Of a stretch of 64,000 nt of DNA, positions 36,874 to 48,522 are shown one piece after another. Origin of the DNA: Acorus gramineus (lineage: Eukaryota > Streptophyta > Magnoliopsida > Acorales > Acoraceae). How positions within the stretch are numbered: the stretch's first letter is position 1; each line of letters opens with the position of its first letter. Location of the stretch: contig JAUJYN010000036.1 of NCBI GenBank assembly GCA_030737835.1, positions 1,178,001 to 1,242,000 on the forward strand, in the 5' to 3' direction. The position numbers and the translations under genes are program-made. The notes under the pieces were generated by a model that had not been told where the DNA came from, ran no database searches, and worked only from the letters and a program-made list of their open reading frames with translations.

Positions 36874-39800
36874 TGTCACACCCCAGGGCGGCCGTCCCCG
36901 GGTCGCGGCAAGTGTATATAAGATATCAGCAGTCTAAACAGGGAATCAATAAATCACTCTAAACAACAACTAAAATGACAACAACACAGATCAAGCAAGG
37001 CTGACATAATATATACACAGATGCGGAAGCTAAAAGACTGAGTCTGTAATCCAAAACATACTACAGACTCGATACAAATCAAATGTCCTGTGAGAGCCAA
37101 TATACACACATACATCCAAATAATACACAACTGGGTGCCCAAGCACAGAAATATATACATACAATAAAAAGGAAGGATGCTGATGGCCTCAGAAACTCGC
37201 GGGACGTAGCGCTACTCCGCTACTGGTGCAGTCGCTCAGGGAGCTCCTCCTTCAAATCCTCCTCAGTAATCACTGGAAAACAATTATGCGAGGGGTGAGC
37301 CACACGCTCAGTGAACAGCACAACCCATGCATCACAGATATATCAACCACAAATAATCAATATAAATCCAGTAGTTCGTACATCGCCGAACCACCACACC
37401 CTCACCCTCACCCCTCAATAGGTGACATAGGATATTGGGACTTATAATCATTCATACACATCATACATATCCATACACCCTCACCCTCACCCCTCAATAG
37501 GTGACATAGGATATTGGGACTTATAATCATTCATACACATCCATACATATCAATACATATCCATACACCCTCACCCTCACCCCTCAATAGGTGACATAGG
37601 TTATTGGGACTGACTAGGCTGTTAATCACCCTTGGTCCACCGATAGCCTCTCCTCCACACCGTAGCTTACCTAGTCTACTCCCACATTCAGCACAGTCCG
37701 AGTCCAAGATCAGGAGGTGCCTACTGATGGGAGCCCTCTGTCAGGATAGCTTGCTATTGCCTGGTCTACTCCCACGTTCAGCACAGTCCGAGTCCAAGAT
37801 CAGGAGTTGCCTACTGATGGGAGCCCTATGTCAGGATAGTCTGTCTATCCTGAGGAGTCCCTACACGGATCCAACGAAGGGGAGAGAAACAGCCTACCCG
37901 CGCGCATATAATCCACTCGGATCCGCGGACAACACATCTCTACAACTCTAGTGTCTTGAATTCATCAGAATTCCTCCAGGGCGCATAACCAAGATGCGGG
38001 GAACATGCATTAATATAGACGGTAAAAGAAACCTTGGGAGGGTACCATGAGGTCCCGATATAGGACATCCCGACCACCAAACAAGGAACACGGAGCACCC
38101 TAGCCCGGGTCTCAATGTTGGCCTCGCAAGGCCCCTTAAATATTCCCCAAGGCATGCAATAATATTACCAGTTGCATTTAACTTAACAAGTTAAACTAAT
38201 AGGAGCATACAAAGGCCGAGGCTTTCCTAGCATGATAACAAAGGGGACAAGATGCATGGCTCTTACACAACCTAAGGGTGCAAGTCCCTAACATAATCAG
38301 TCTGGGGTAGCATGCATACTACATATCAATCATGCTGCATGGATTACATATTAAACAGGTTAATATTAATCTATGGTGCCCCAGGGGAGGACGGTATACG
38401 CCCAAGTGCATATAGCGCCTCCCAACTGGGTTGGATTGTCCCACTCACCGGAATCCGGGTCGTCGCGCGACCGTCCGTCAAGATCTGCAAATCAGGGTAT
38501 CAACTTGGTGAGTAACATCCACAAGTATACCAAAAATACTCTAAAAATACTTAACACTCGGGCAAACGTGCATACGGCCCATACGCACGCGAGCCCGAGC
38601 ACCCCGGCTCACTCCCGAACTCCCCGGGCAGCCGCTCGCACCGCCACCCGCCCCGAGCGCACAGCCGAGCCCTGGCCCGCGCGCCCCGGCGCACTGCCGA
38701 GCCCAGCCTGCACACCCGGTCTCCCTGCCGGATCACCCCGGGTGCACCACGCGCTCGCTGTGCCCCAGCGCAGCCACCCGCGCGCACACCCTCACGGCCC
38801 GCGCCTCGCCCCGAGCGCACTCCGCACGCACCACCGCTCGCCTCGCCTCACCGCGCGCACACCCCGCGCCTGCGCCTCTGTCCAGCGCTTCGCGCGCATG
38901 CTCCAGCACGGTGCTCAGTGCCCAGCACCCCAGCGCCCAGCACCCTCGCCTAGCACACCCAGCTCCCCACACAGCCAGCACGCCCAGCACGCCCAGCACG
39001 CCCAGTGCCCAACGCAGCGCCTGCACCACCCAAGCGCACGCCCGCGCGCACGTCCGCGCGTACGCGCGCGCGCCCTGCCTCTGCACGCCAGCTGCGCCTG
39101 CCGCTGCGCTGCCTGTGTTGCCTGCTGCCCGAGACAACCAACCACTCGCCCGAGCTCCTCTACCACCAACCACCGGCCACCAATGGCTTCCGACCGCCCC
39201 CAACCACCACCGACAGCCACCCACAGCCGCCGACCACCACCCAACCTCAAAACCCCCCCTCCTAACAAGCATCTAAGCCACAAAAAGAAGGAAAAAGAGC
39301 TTACCAAGGGAAGGAAGGGAAGTTCGGTTGCTCTCCGCGCACCGAAACACCTCCCAAAGACCTCCACCGCCGAGCTCCTCCCTAGCCCTCGAAATGGCTC
39401 AAATCAGGGGAGAAAAGAGAGGGGGAGAAGGGGCTAAACACCTCGGAATTCGAATCCAAAAACACCGGGGTGTAGATCGGGACCGGATCTAACCTTTCTA
39501 TGTTTTGGGTTTTAAGCTTTGAGAACCCTAGGTGGCTCAAAACTAAGAAAAGGAGAGAGGGGGAGAGAGAAAGTGAGTTTGAGAAGATGATGAATAGTGC
39601 TAGGCAACATTTGCTACCCACTTAAATAAGTCAAACCACTCTTAATTAGGGTTAAGCAAGCTTTAAGTGAGGATTAAAGGCTTTAAGTGGGTTTTGACTT
39701 GGGTCAACCTAACCACACAAAAAAACAAAAAGGGTTGACCAAGTCATGGGCCCACTTTGACCGAGTCAACTCTCCCAATGACTTCTCGCTCGGTCAAAAC

Positions 39801-40047
39801 CCGGATACGCCCCGGAACTGTGAAATTTCAGAAACGTTACCGGAATTCAATGAAATTTTTATGAGTGGCTTAAAATGGTACCAGGACACATAATATGCAG
39901 TTAGATTTTCAATCGGAGTCCTCTAGCTCAGGACGATAGCTAACAGTCCAAAATTTTGCGGTTCCGATCGAAAAACGAAAAAAACTCAAAAAACTGCCAA
40001 AATGCTCCAATGGTTATCAGAAGGCAAAAAGTGACACATATATAACA
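36874..40047 (-). mobile_element. LTR of element A2 (5' side)
   Basis: 3174 bp, running from TGTTATATATGTGTCAC at 40047 (minus strand) to GGGGTGTGACA at 36874, beside the primer site. Three copies of the 81-bp repeat lie at about 37390-37610, the short dispersed repeat at 38020-38135 and the C/G-rich block at about 38570-39130. Its outer edge meets a family B LTR fragment at 40048. Confidence 0.92.
38020..38135. repeat. Short unidentified dispersed repeat, short form
   Basis: The partner of the copy at 29224-29340, in the same place of the other A2 LTR. Left flank GCATTAATATAGAC, right flank TTAAATATTCC. Confidence 0.75.
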
Positions 40048-41652
40048 GGGGGGGATTGGATCAAACCACTCACCGCAACCCGGGTCGTCGCGCATCGCAA
40101 GGCAGCACTCGAGCAGGGCAAGCGGGGCAGCACTCGGGTTGCACAGGCAGGGCAAGGCACACTAGGCAGAGTCGCAGGGAACGTCACATGACACACTGGG
40201 CACAGTCGCTGGGCGCGCTGGGCACAGTCGCAGGGAACGTCGCAGGACGCACTGGGCAGAGTCGCTGGGCGCGCTGGGCACAGTCACAGGGAACGTCGAA
40301 GGACGCACTGGGCACAGTCGCTGGGCGCGCTAGGCACAGTCGCAAGGAACGTCGCAGGACGCACTGGGCACAGTCGCTGGGCGCGCTGGGCACAGTCGCA
40401 GGGAACGTCGCAGGACGCACTGGGCACAGTCGCTGGGCGCGCTGGGCACAGTCGCAGGGAACATCGCAGGACGCGCTGGGCACAGGCGCAGGGCGCGCTG
40501 GCACAGACGCAGGTGCTGGCAGGGCAGCAGGCAGGTCATGCTGGGCACAGCCGCTCGGCACGCTGGGCACAGCTGTTGGGCATGAGTGCTGGTGTTGGCA
40601 GGGCAGCAGACAGAGCATGCTTGGCACAGGCAGCACACACAGGGCAGTAGACACACGGGCACGCCGACACCCCTACTCCCAAGCAACCAAGCACACACAA
40701 ACCAAAACACAAACACTTAGCATGCACCACCTCCCAACACACCCAATGAGCTGAAAACCAGAAAAAAAGAAGAGGGGAAAGCTTACCAAGAGAAGGGGAA
40801 AGGGAAGGGGGAGGTGTGGGAGCTTGCAAGCACGCCCATGACCACCTCGACCACCACCACCACTACCACCCCTTCAGCCTTCATTCCTTTTCTTCTTGCT
40901 GAACCAGAGGGGAGGGGGGATCCATGGGTAACATTAGGGGGGAGCAATAGGAGGAGGAGAGGGAAGAGAAAACAACAATGGCACACACCTTCTCTTCTTT
41001 GCTCTTCCAAGCACTTCTTCCTCATCTTCCCCTTCTAAAACTCTACCAAACACACTCAAGAGGCTGGACCAAAGAGGGTGAGAGAGGAGACATTTGGGGG
41101 GAGGACATTATATAGACAAAGTTGGGTTCAAAGGACAAAAATCGTCCATGACCAGAAATTTTGTACATGCTTCACTAGAACAGCCATAACTTCCTCAATA
41201 TAGCTCCGAATTGCACAATTCAAAGTCCACTGGAAAGCCAAGAAGATTATCTACAACTTTCATGTTTATGCCTAGATTAAATAACCCCTCCAGCTATTCC
41301 TAAATGAGATCTAAACATTGAACAGGGCTGCTGCCAGAATTTTCTCATCTCCGGGGTATACTTGGAAAAATACCCATAACTTTTACTACATGAATCCAGT
41401 TGATCTAATTCCACTTTTGTATGAAAGCTAACTCAAAACTGAACATCTCATGATAAAATCATATTTAAACCTCTTCATCTTGGATTTTAACAAAATCAAA
41501 TCCAAATACCAAATCGGAAATGCATAACTTCTAGGAGAAAAATTATGTAGCCAAATTTTCAATTAGGGCACTCCAACTCCTGTAGGTGGCTAAAACCCAA
41601 TATTTTAGCAACTCCGATTGAAAATACGGCTCCAAATGACACAGACATAACA
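40048..41652 (-). mobile_element. Partial 3' LTR of the family B element, mixed upstream end
   Basis: It starts TGTTATGTCTGTGTCATTTGG at 41652 on the minus strand. The first about 75 bases are of the alpha type (the CTACAGGAGTTGGAGTGCC region), followed by the beta sequence (AATTTTTCTCCTAGAAG, GGCAGCAGCCCTG on the minus strand), so the end is a mixture. A 56-bp tandem repeat lies at 40165-40495. The LTR stops at 40048, against A2. Confidence 0.82.
40165..40495. repeat. 56-bp tandem repeat, about six copies
   Basis: GGGAACGTCGCAGGACGCAC and GGGCACAGTCGCTGGGCGCG recur every 56 bases (GGAACGT near 40234, 40290, 40346, 40402, 40458). In this LTR it takes the place of the usual C/G-rich block. 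The only other example is the inverted block at 27175-27440. Confidence 0.88.
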
Positions 41653-43663
41653 TTCTCCCCCCCTTAAGAAATTTAGTCCTCAAAATTTATGGAAATCCAA
41701 AGGGAAGACCGAATATAGCAAGTATCACGCATAGACCTTTTGCTCCCAAGTGGTCCATGCACTAGACTGGCGCTACCAACACACTGTAATCAAAGAAACG
41801 GTCTTAGCGTGGAGCCACTTCTCATGCTGGTCCTTGACCTCAATCCACTGCTCCACGAACGACAAATCCAGCTCGAGGATGAGGCGGTCGAACGGAATGA
41901 CTGAGCAGGATCGTGGACATAACGCCACAGCCATGACAAGGATGACGTCATGGGCATGAGCCAGTTGTGGGGGAAAGGCTACATGACAAGCCACCTCCCC
42001 AATCCTCTCAATGACAAGAAACAGTCCGATGAAGGGCCAACTCAGCTTGCCCCGAATGTCGAAACATAGAATGCCCTTAAACTGGGACACCTTCAAGAAA
42101 ACATGGTCGTCAAACCCGAAGGTAAGCTCCTAGCGACGATGACCTGCGTAGCCCTTCTTTTGATTCTGGGAGGTGCGGATGCACACATGAACCGACCTGG
42201 CTACTACAAGGTCAAATAAATAACTTGTGGCCCCTCCAACTAGCGCTCCTCAACCGTCCCAACACAAGGGAGGTATAAAACTGTGCCTGTAGAGTGCCTT
42301 TTACAGTACCATCAGGATGCTCGAATGGCAGTCGACTTGCAGGCATACCCTACCAAATGGGTGATGCATCTCCAACTACCCCTCAGCCGAGCACGCAGGC
42401 ACATAGAATGACCTCCAAGATTTGAATCATCCTCTTTGTCTGGCTGTCCATCGGCGATGAAACGCTATACTTAAATAGAGGCTCGCGCCAAAGCCTGCCA
42501 AGGCTGCGCCACAACCTCAAAGTAACCCTGGTGTCTCAACCAAAAATAGCGCCGACCGGAGTGCCATGAAGACGAACAATCGTGAAGGTGAAAACCCATG
42601 TCAAGGCATCCAGAGACTCAATCAGTCGGATTAGAGGGGAAGCGCAGACTTAGTCAGTCGGTCAATGATCACCTAGATGGCGTCGTGACCCGAATGTGAC
42701 ATTAGCGAGTCCACAACAATCCCTGATAACCCACTCCCACGTCCACTGAGGAATCTCGATGGACTGACGCTTTCCACTCAGTGATGATTCTCGAACTTTG
42801 CCTGAGGGCATGCCAACCTGGGGAAACAAGGTCACCCATATCGCCTTTTCATCGCACCACTAGCAATCTCAATGAAGGCTACCCCAAAGTAGTCCACAGA
42901 AGCCCAATAAAACTTGTGAGATCCACGAAGGCATCCGGCACATTCGGCAACCCCGACAGCAGTATTAAAAACTCGTAGTGCCTGAAACGGTCACGAAAGG
43001 CCATCTACAGGATGTCCAACTCCTGGATCTCCAACTTGTGGTACCCTTGTGTGAAGATCGATCTAACAGAAGACACTCGCTCCCAGAGCTAGTCAAATAG
43101 ATCATCAATTCACAGCAAGGGGGGTACCTGAACTTCAATCCTCACGGAAAGATCAAAACAACACCTCGAACAATTAAGTCCAGATTCTGCTCCTCGAGCA
43201 TGGCTGGCGCTCATGATGACACTTACACGCTTGGTAAGCCGCTCAACCGCACTTAATCCACAAGACACGCAATAAGGGGTTGTCGGACCTCGACAATGCC
43301 TATGCGACGTCATCTATCTGATAGGGTGGTTGAGTCCCATCATGAACGCTAGCATCGCATCTCCTCGTTTACAACCCATGTAGGGGCAAAACGCGATAGT
43401 ATCCACAACTGTGTTTCACATGCCGCCAGAGATAGGTCACTCAACTATAACCATTGGAACTCCAGCATCCTGCACTCCATGGGCAGATTCATCACAGGGA
43501 GTCCACGCTCTCGACATCATCTAGTAGCACTCTCCTGGTGTGGCCTCTACCTGGCAGCCTCCCAAGCCCACTCTCTCTGCCATATGGGCACACCAACAAG
43601 CATAGTATCTAATGCACCTCACAGGGCTCTGGCCTCAACCGGGCAGCTACAACGCACAAAGAT

Positions 43664-46600
43664 TGTCACGCCCCAGGCATCCCCGAGACGTGGCAGTAAT
43701 AAATAATAATATCAGCTATCAATACTTGAGGTCAATAAGGACACCAACAACAATACACAACGCAGCAAAGCAAGATAAAGATAACTGACTGAAAAGCGGA
43801 AGCATAATATATAACAATGTCTGTAAATCAAAAACATTATTACAGACCCGAATACACAATCAATGTCCTGTGGAAGCCAAGTCTAGACCAAAGAAAATAC
43901 AACCTGTGCCACATGCACGATTTACAGAGCTTAAAATGACTCTAGGAATGCTAACAGCCTCGCACACGCCACCCGCCGGCAGAACGCTCCACGCCCATAA
44001 GACCGCGCCACAGGAAGCTCCAGCTCCACGCCCAACACTGCCTCTAAAAAGAAATAGTATGCGAGGGGTGAGCTACAAGCTCAGTGAGTGGCTGGAAACA
44101 AATCACCATTCTACAGTTCAAAACATAATCAGTTCCCTTCTTCAAGGAAAAACATGGGTAGAAACCCAATGATCACTGGGTCACGCGGTGGCGCGACCAA
44201 CCACCCCCACCCTCACTCCTGGAGGGAGTCCTTTGGGACTTATGGTGAGAGACCATACCGTCGGTCGAAGAGACCCGGATTTATTGGTCCAAAGACCATG
44301 CCGTCGGTCGAAGAGACCCGGATTTACTGGTCTACTCAACACTACTGGATCATCTACATCTAGATAATCGTCCATCGATGTCCTTCAACATCCATCACGA
44401 GACCGGACCCAACATCTATGGGAACGGTCGAACAACGAATGGGTCACGAGGCGACGCGTCTTCGCCTCATCCACACCCTCACTCCTGGAAGGAGACATCT
44501 TGGGACTTTGGGAGAGACTTAGACTGCTCTACACCTCTGGTCCACCGGTTGCCTCTCACCGCTCCGTAGCTTACCTGGTATACTCCCACGATTCAGCACA
44601 GTCCGGAACACATCAGGAGGTACCTACTGATGGGAGCCCTCTGTCAGGATAGCCTGTCTAACGCCGGGGATGTCACTACCCGGATCCAACGAAGGGGAGA
44701 ACGATCCCACATTCGCCAAGCAAAACCCAATGGAAAACAATCACCCTCGATACTCGCTCAGTGAGATATTACCCACATGCATAACAACAACCAACACAAT
44801 CCAATGGGTCGCTACATCGCCGACCCACCACACCCTCACCCTCACCCTCAAGCTGGTGACATGGTCTTTTGGGACTGACTAGGCTGTTAATCACACTCGG
44901 TCCACCGATAGTCCCTCCTCCACTCCGTAGCTCGCCTGGTCTACTCCCACGATTCAGCACAGTCCGAAACAAAATCAGGAGGTACCTACTGATGGGAGCC
45001 CTCTGTCAGGACGGCCTGTCTAACGCTAAGGAGTCTCTACACGGATCCAACGAAGGGAAGAGAAACAGCCTACCCACACGGATACGATCCACTTGGATCC
45101 GCCGACACCGATTGCAACTCTACTAATGTCTTGAATTCTTCAAAATTCCTCCAGGGCGCATAACCAAGATGCGGGGAACAATATATTGTAACCCCAAGGT
45201 TATAATATTCTCTAAGGCATGCTAACAACAGAATAATCACATAACCCCATCTTGATTTAAATAAATTAAACTAAATGGGAACATGCATAGTCGGGGTTTT
45301 CCAATTAAGGACAAGATGACTAAACATGCATAGGCCGCTATACATGATATAAGGGTGCATATCTCTAGCATACTAAGTCTAAGGTGGCATTGATACATCA
45401 TAGCAAAACATGCATAGATCAAGGCTCTTAAGTACAGGACATGGTGTCCAGGCATGTACGGGCCTCTATACATGATGTATGGGTGTATATCCCTAGCATG
45501 CAAGGTCTAAGGTGGCATGGATACATCATAGCAAAACATGCATAGATCAAGGCTCTTAAGTACAGGACATGGTGTCCAGGCATGTACGGGCCTCTATACA
45601 TGATGTATGGGTGTATATCCCTAGCATGCAAGGTCTAAGGTGGCATGGATACATCATAGCAAAACATGCATAGATCAAGGCTATTAAGTACAGGACATGG
45701 TGTCCCGGCATGTACGGGCCTCTATACATGATGTATGGGTGCATATCCCTAGCATACAAAGTCTAAGGTGGCATGGATACATCACAGCAAAGCATGCATA
45801 GATCAAGGCTCTTAAGTACAGGACATGGTGTCCAGGCATGTATGGGCCTCTATACATGATGTATGGGTGTATATCCCAAGCATCCAAGGTCTAAGGTGGC
45901 ATGGATATATCATAATAATCATGCATGCACAGGTGTCTACATAATTTAGCTAGGGGACCCCATCGATGCGCGACGTGCGTCTATGCGGGTCGAGCGCATC
46001 CCTAGAGAGGGGGGGAGGGATTGGAATCAAACCACTCACCTTACCTACCCGGTACCTCGCGCACCCCATTCGACAAGATCTGCAAGGTAGGGGCATCCAA
46101 CTGTTGAGAAACAACACAATATACACAAGGAAATCATTAGAAATACCCAATACTCGGACAAGCATGCATACGGGCTTGCACGCATGCGAGCACGCACGTA
46201 CGCACGCGAGTCTGAGTGCCCTGACACCTACCCGAACCCTTGGGCAGCCACACGCATGGCCCCCCGCACGTGCACGCACGAATGCGCACGCACCCCAGCA
46301 CCATCGACGCACTGCCGCGCGCCTGCCCGCGCGCCCAGACGCGCTACCGCACGCGCGCACAGCACGCTCGCGCGCACCGGCGCGCACTGCGCGTCCAGCC
46401 CTGCGCGGCCCCGCGCGCACAGCCCCCCCACGCAGCACCCCGCGCACGCCCCAGCACGCGCACGCACCCGCGCGCGCGCACTGGTCCCCAGCCCCGTGCC
46501 CAGGCGCATGCCCAGGCGCCCTGCCCGCGCGCGCGCACGCTTGCGCTCACGTCCGCGCGCGTCAGCGCGCACTCGCGCGCAACCCCGCTCGCACCCCTGC

Positions 46601-47632
46601 TCGCGCCTGCACCAGCGCGCACCCGCACGCGTCTGCTCGCCCGACTGCGCCTGCCAGCTCCTGCCAGCCCTGCGCGCAGACGACCCAAACCGCGCGCCCA
46701 GCCAACCCTAACCCCATTTTAACCCTTCCCAACCCCTCACACACACCCTAACCCATCTACCTAGCATGCATGACCTCCCCAACCAACCCTAAGCCCTAAA
46801 AATCAAGAAAAGGAGGGGAGGGGCTCACCTTTGAGGGGGAACAAAAGAGGGAGGTTCGGGGGCCCTTCGCGCATCAAAACGCCGCCACCAAGACCACCAC
46901 CACCTCTCCTCAGCCTTCTCCTTGGCTGAAAAACAGGGGGGGAAGGATCATGAGGGGAGCTTGAGAGAGGAGAAGACAACAATACAACAACACTTACACA
47001 AAGATTTCACCACCAATTCCTCCTCCGCCTTCTCCTTCTCTTTGAGGACTTTTAACAAACACTTGGTGGGGGAAATGAAAAGAGAGAAGGAGAGCCAAGA
47101 AAGCTTGTCGTGGGATTTTGGGAGGGGAGAGAGAGAGAGGAGATATTTATCACAAATATCTAAGGAGAAATGACCTAGTCACCCTTTGACTAGAAATTCT
47201 GTGCAAGCTTCATTGGAACAGCCATAACTTCTTCTATATAGCTCCGAATTGCTCAATTCCAAGTTCGTTGGAAAGCTAAGAAGATTATCTACAACTTTCA
47301 TGTTTATGCCAGGATCAAATAATTCCTCTAGCTAATCTGAAATTAGAGATAAACATGGCACATGGCTGCTGCCAGAATTTCCATCCCCGGGGTATACTTG
47401 GAAAATTACCCATAACTTTTACTACAAGAATCCAGTGGATCTAATTCCACTTATGTACGAAAGCTAACTCAAAACTGGACATCTCATAGTAAACTCATAT
47501 TTAAACCTCTTCATCTTGGATTTTAACAAAATCAAATCCAAATACCAAATCAGGAATACATAACTTCAAGGAAAAAAAAATTATGTACTCAAATTTTCAA
47601 ACAGAGCGCTCCAAAATGACACAGGCCCAACA
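43664..47632 (-). mobile_element. Solo LTR, family B (beta upstream end), inserted in the B element
   Basis: On the minus strand it runs from TGTTGGGCCTGTGTCATTTTGG at 47632 to GGGGCGTGACA at 43664, 3969 bp, with an exact target duplication AAGAT (43659-43663 and 47633-47637). It carries a five-copy 128-bp tandem repeat (about 45275-45914), which explains its length, and a C/G-rich block at about 46170-46690. Confidence 0.92.
45275..45914. repeat. 128-bp tandem repeat, five copies
   Basis: The unit contains CATAGATCAAGGCTCTTAAG, GACATGGTGTCCAGGCATGT and TAAGGTGGCATGGATACATC. CATAGATC starts at 45413, 45541, 45669 and 45797, an exact 128-bp step, with a more diverged first copy to the left. 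Other LTRs have the unit once (for example near 5480-5560 on the plus strand). The middle copies are nearly identical, so the expansion is recent. Confidence 0.92.
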
Positions 47633-47796
47633 AAGATATATCGAAGCGACTCCAGATGCCACTATGGAACCCTGTCCACAAGTGATCGCCCACCAAGCTG
47701 CAATAGGACGCACCCAATCCCGATCGTACGCATCACCACTTGCTACAGCACCTTCCAAGTGAGAGGAAAAATCAATCATCAATTAGATGCTTCAAA

Positions 47797-47940
47797 GGTA
47801 TTCCTTGACTGGGAAAAGAAACCTTGGGAGGGCACCATGAGGTCCCGATATAGGATATCCCGACAACCAAACAAGAAATACAGAGTACCCTAGCCCAGGT
47901 CTCAATGATGACCCTGCAAGTCCCCTTAATCTTGAGTCAG
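47797..47940. repeat. Short unidentified dispersed repeat in family B internal region
   Basis: It shows the same core (CACCATGAGGTCCCGATATA, GTACCCTAGCCCAGGTCTC) and the same flanks (GATGCTTCAAAGGTATTCC, AGAAGACATCACCC) as the copy in element A1, showing that families A and B share this part of the internal region. Confidence 0.72.
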
Positions 47941-48522
47941 AAAACTGGAAGAAGACATCACCCTTTAACGAGCAATATGCCACATCCTCAAAACTTGAAA
48001 CTAGGGCTGCACGCGAACTCCATGGTTATCAACAATACCGATGCACGGGAAAGAAGCTCCATTATTGAGACGCAATCCATACAATAGAAATTGCGACCAA
48101 TTCATCACTATCATACTACTGGGCATGAATCTCCTACCCAAGCCTTAATCCCGCAACAAGGGATCCAACAACTGACCCTGTTTAGTCGACCCAGTCGACA
48201 ACTTAAGGGTGGGTCCAGGGGGTCATGTCCACGTCAACGAATGCGAGGAGGCATGTCAATAACCTAAGGTAACTTCTAAAATAAGAGTACTCGGATGACA
48301 ATCCTACGACTCATCATCTATACGACTAGACTTAGGCTCTGACAGGACCAGGCTCTGATACCAACTTTTGTCACACCCCAGGGCGGCCGTCCCTGAGACG
48401 TGGCAATAATGAAATATCAGCTATCAATACCTGAGGTCAATAAAGACTCCAACAACAACACACAAGGTGGCAAAGCAAGGATAATGATAACTGACTGAAA
48501 AGCGAAAGCATAATATATAAAC

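Larger units (their letters stand above)
27933..40047 (-). mobile_element. Family A Tekay-like Ty3/gypsy element A2, tandem form, broken
   Basis: On the minus strand the order is 5' LTR 36874-40047, primer site about 36857-36871, internal region 31945-36873, 3' LTR 28087-31944, and then a second primer site and gag beginning (27933-28086). So the second LTR is followed by the start of another internal region, the mark of a tandem LTR-internal-LTR-internal array made by unequal exchange. By eye the two LTRs differ by about 2 %, suggesting an age of about one million years or less. All domains are present in order. It looks nearly complete but is broken, with about five breaks. No 5-bp target duplication is visible because neither outer edge is original. 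Confidence 0.9.
41653..48368 (-). mobile_element. Internal region of the family B element, remnant
   Basis: Minus-strand remains include the integrase C-terminal part at about 41780-42100 (GILCFDIRGKLS, then PPQLAHAHDVI), weak integrase similarity about 42480-42780, and a trace of the gag beginning near 48215-48270, next to the primer site. The nested LTR 43664-47632 splits it. The segment 47638-48210 holds the short dispersed repeat and little else that can be named. It is too decayed to assign most domains; family membership rests on the LTR, primer site and integrase end. Confidence 0.7.

Noticed and set aside
38373-39437. Long plus-strand open frames (354 codons here; similar at 30287-31162, 21148-21939, 12296-12904) rich in Ala, Arg, Pro and His
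   Set aside because: They lie antisense to LTRs across the C/G-rich block, where several frames on both strands stay open because stop codons need A and T. The frame is not kept in other copies of the same LTR family.
42781-43660. Possible host gene in the left part of the B element internal region
   Set aside because: The short frames show no known motif, and the position and order fit a decayed pol region.
45275-45914. Regularly spaced repeats resembling a CRISPR array
   Set aside because: The whole 128-bp unit repeats with no unique spacers, and the setting is a plant LTR.
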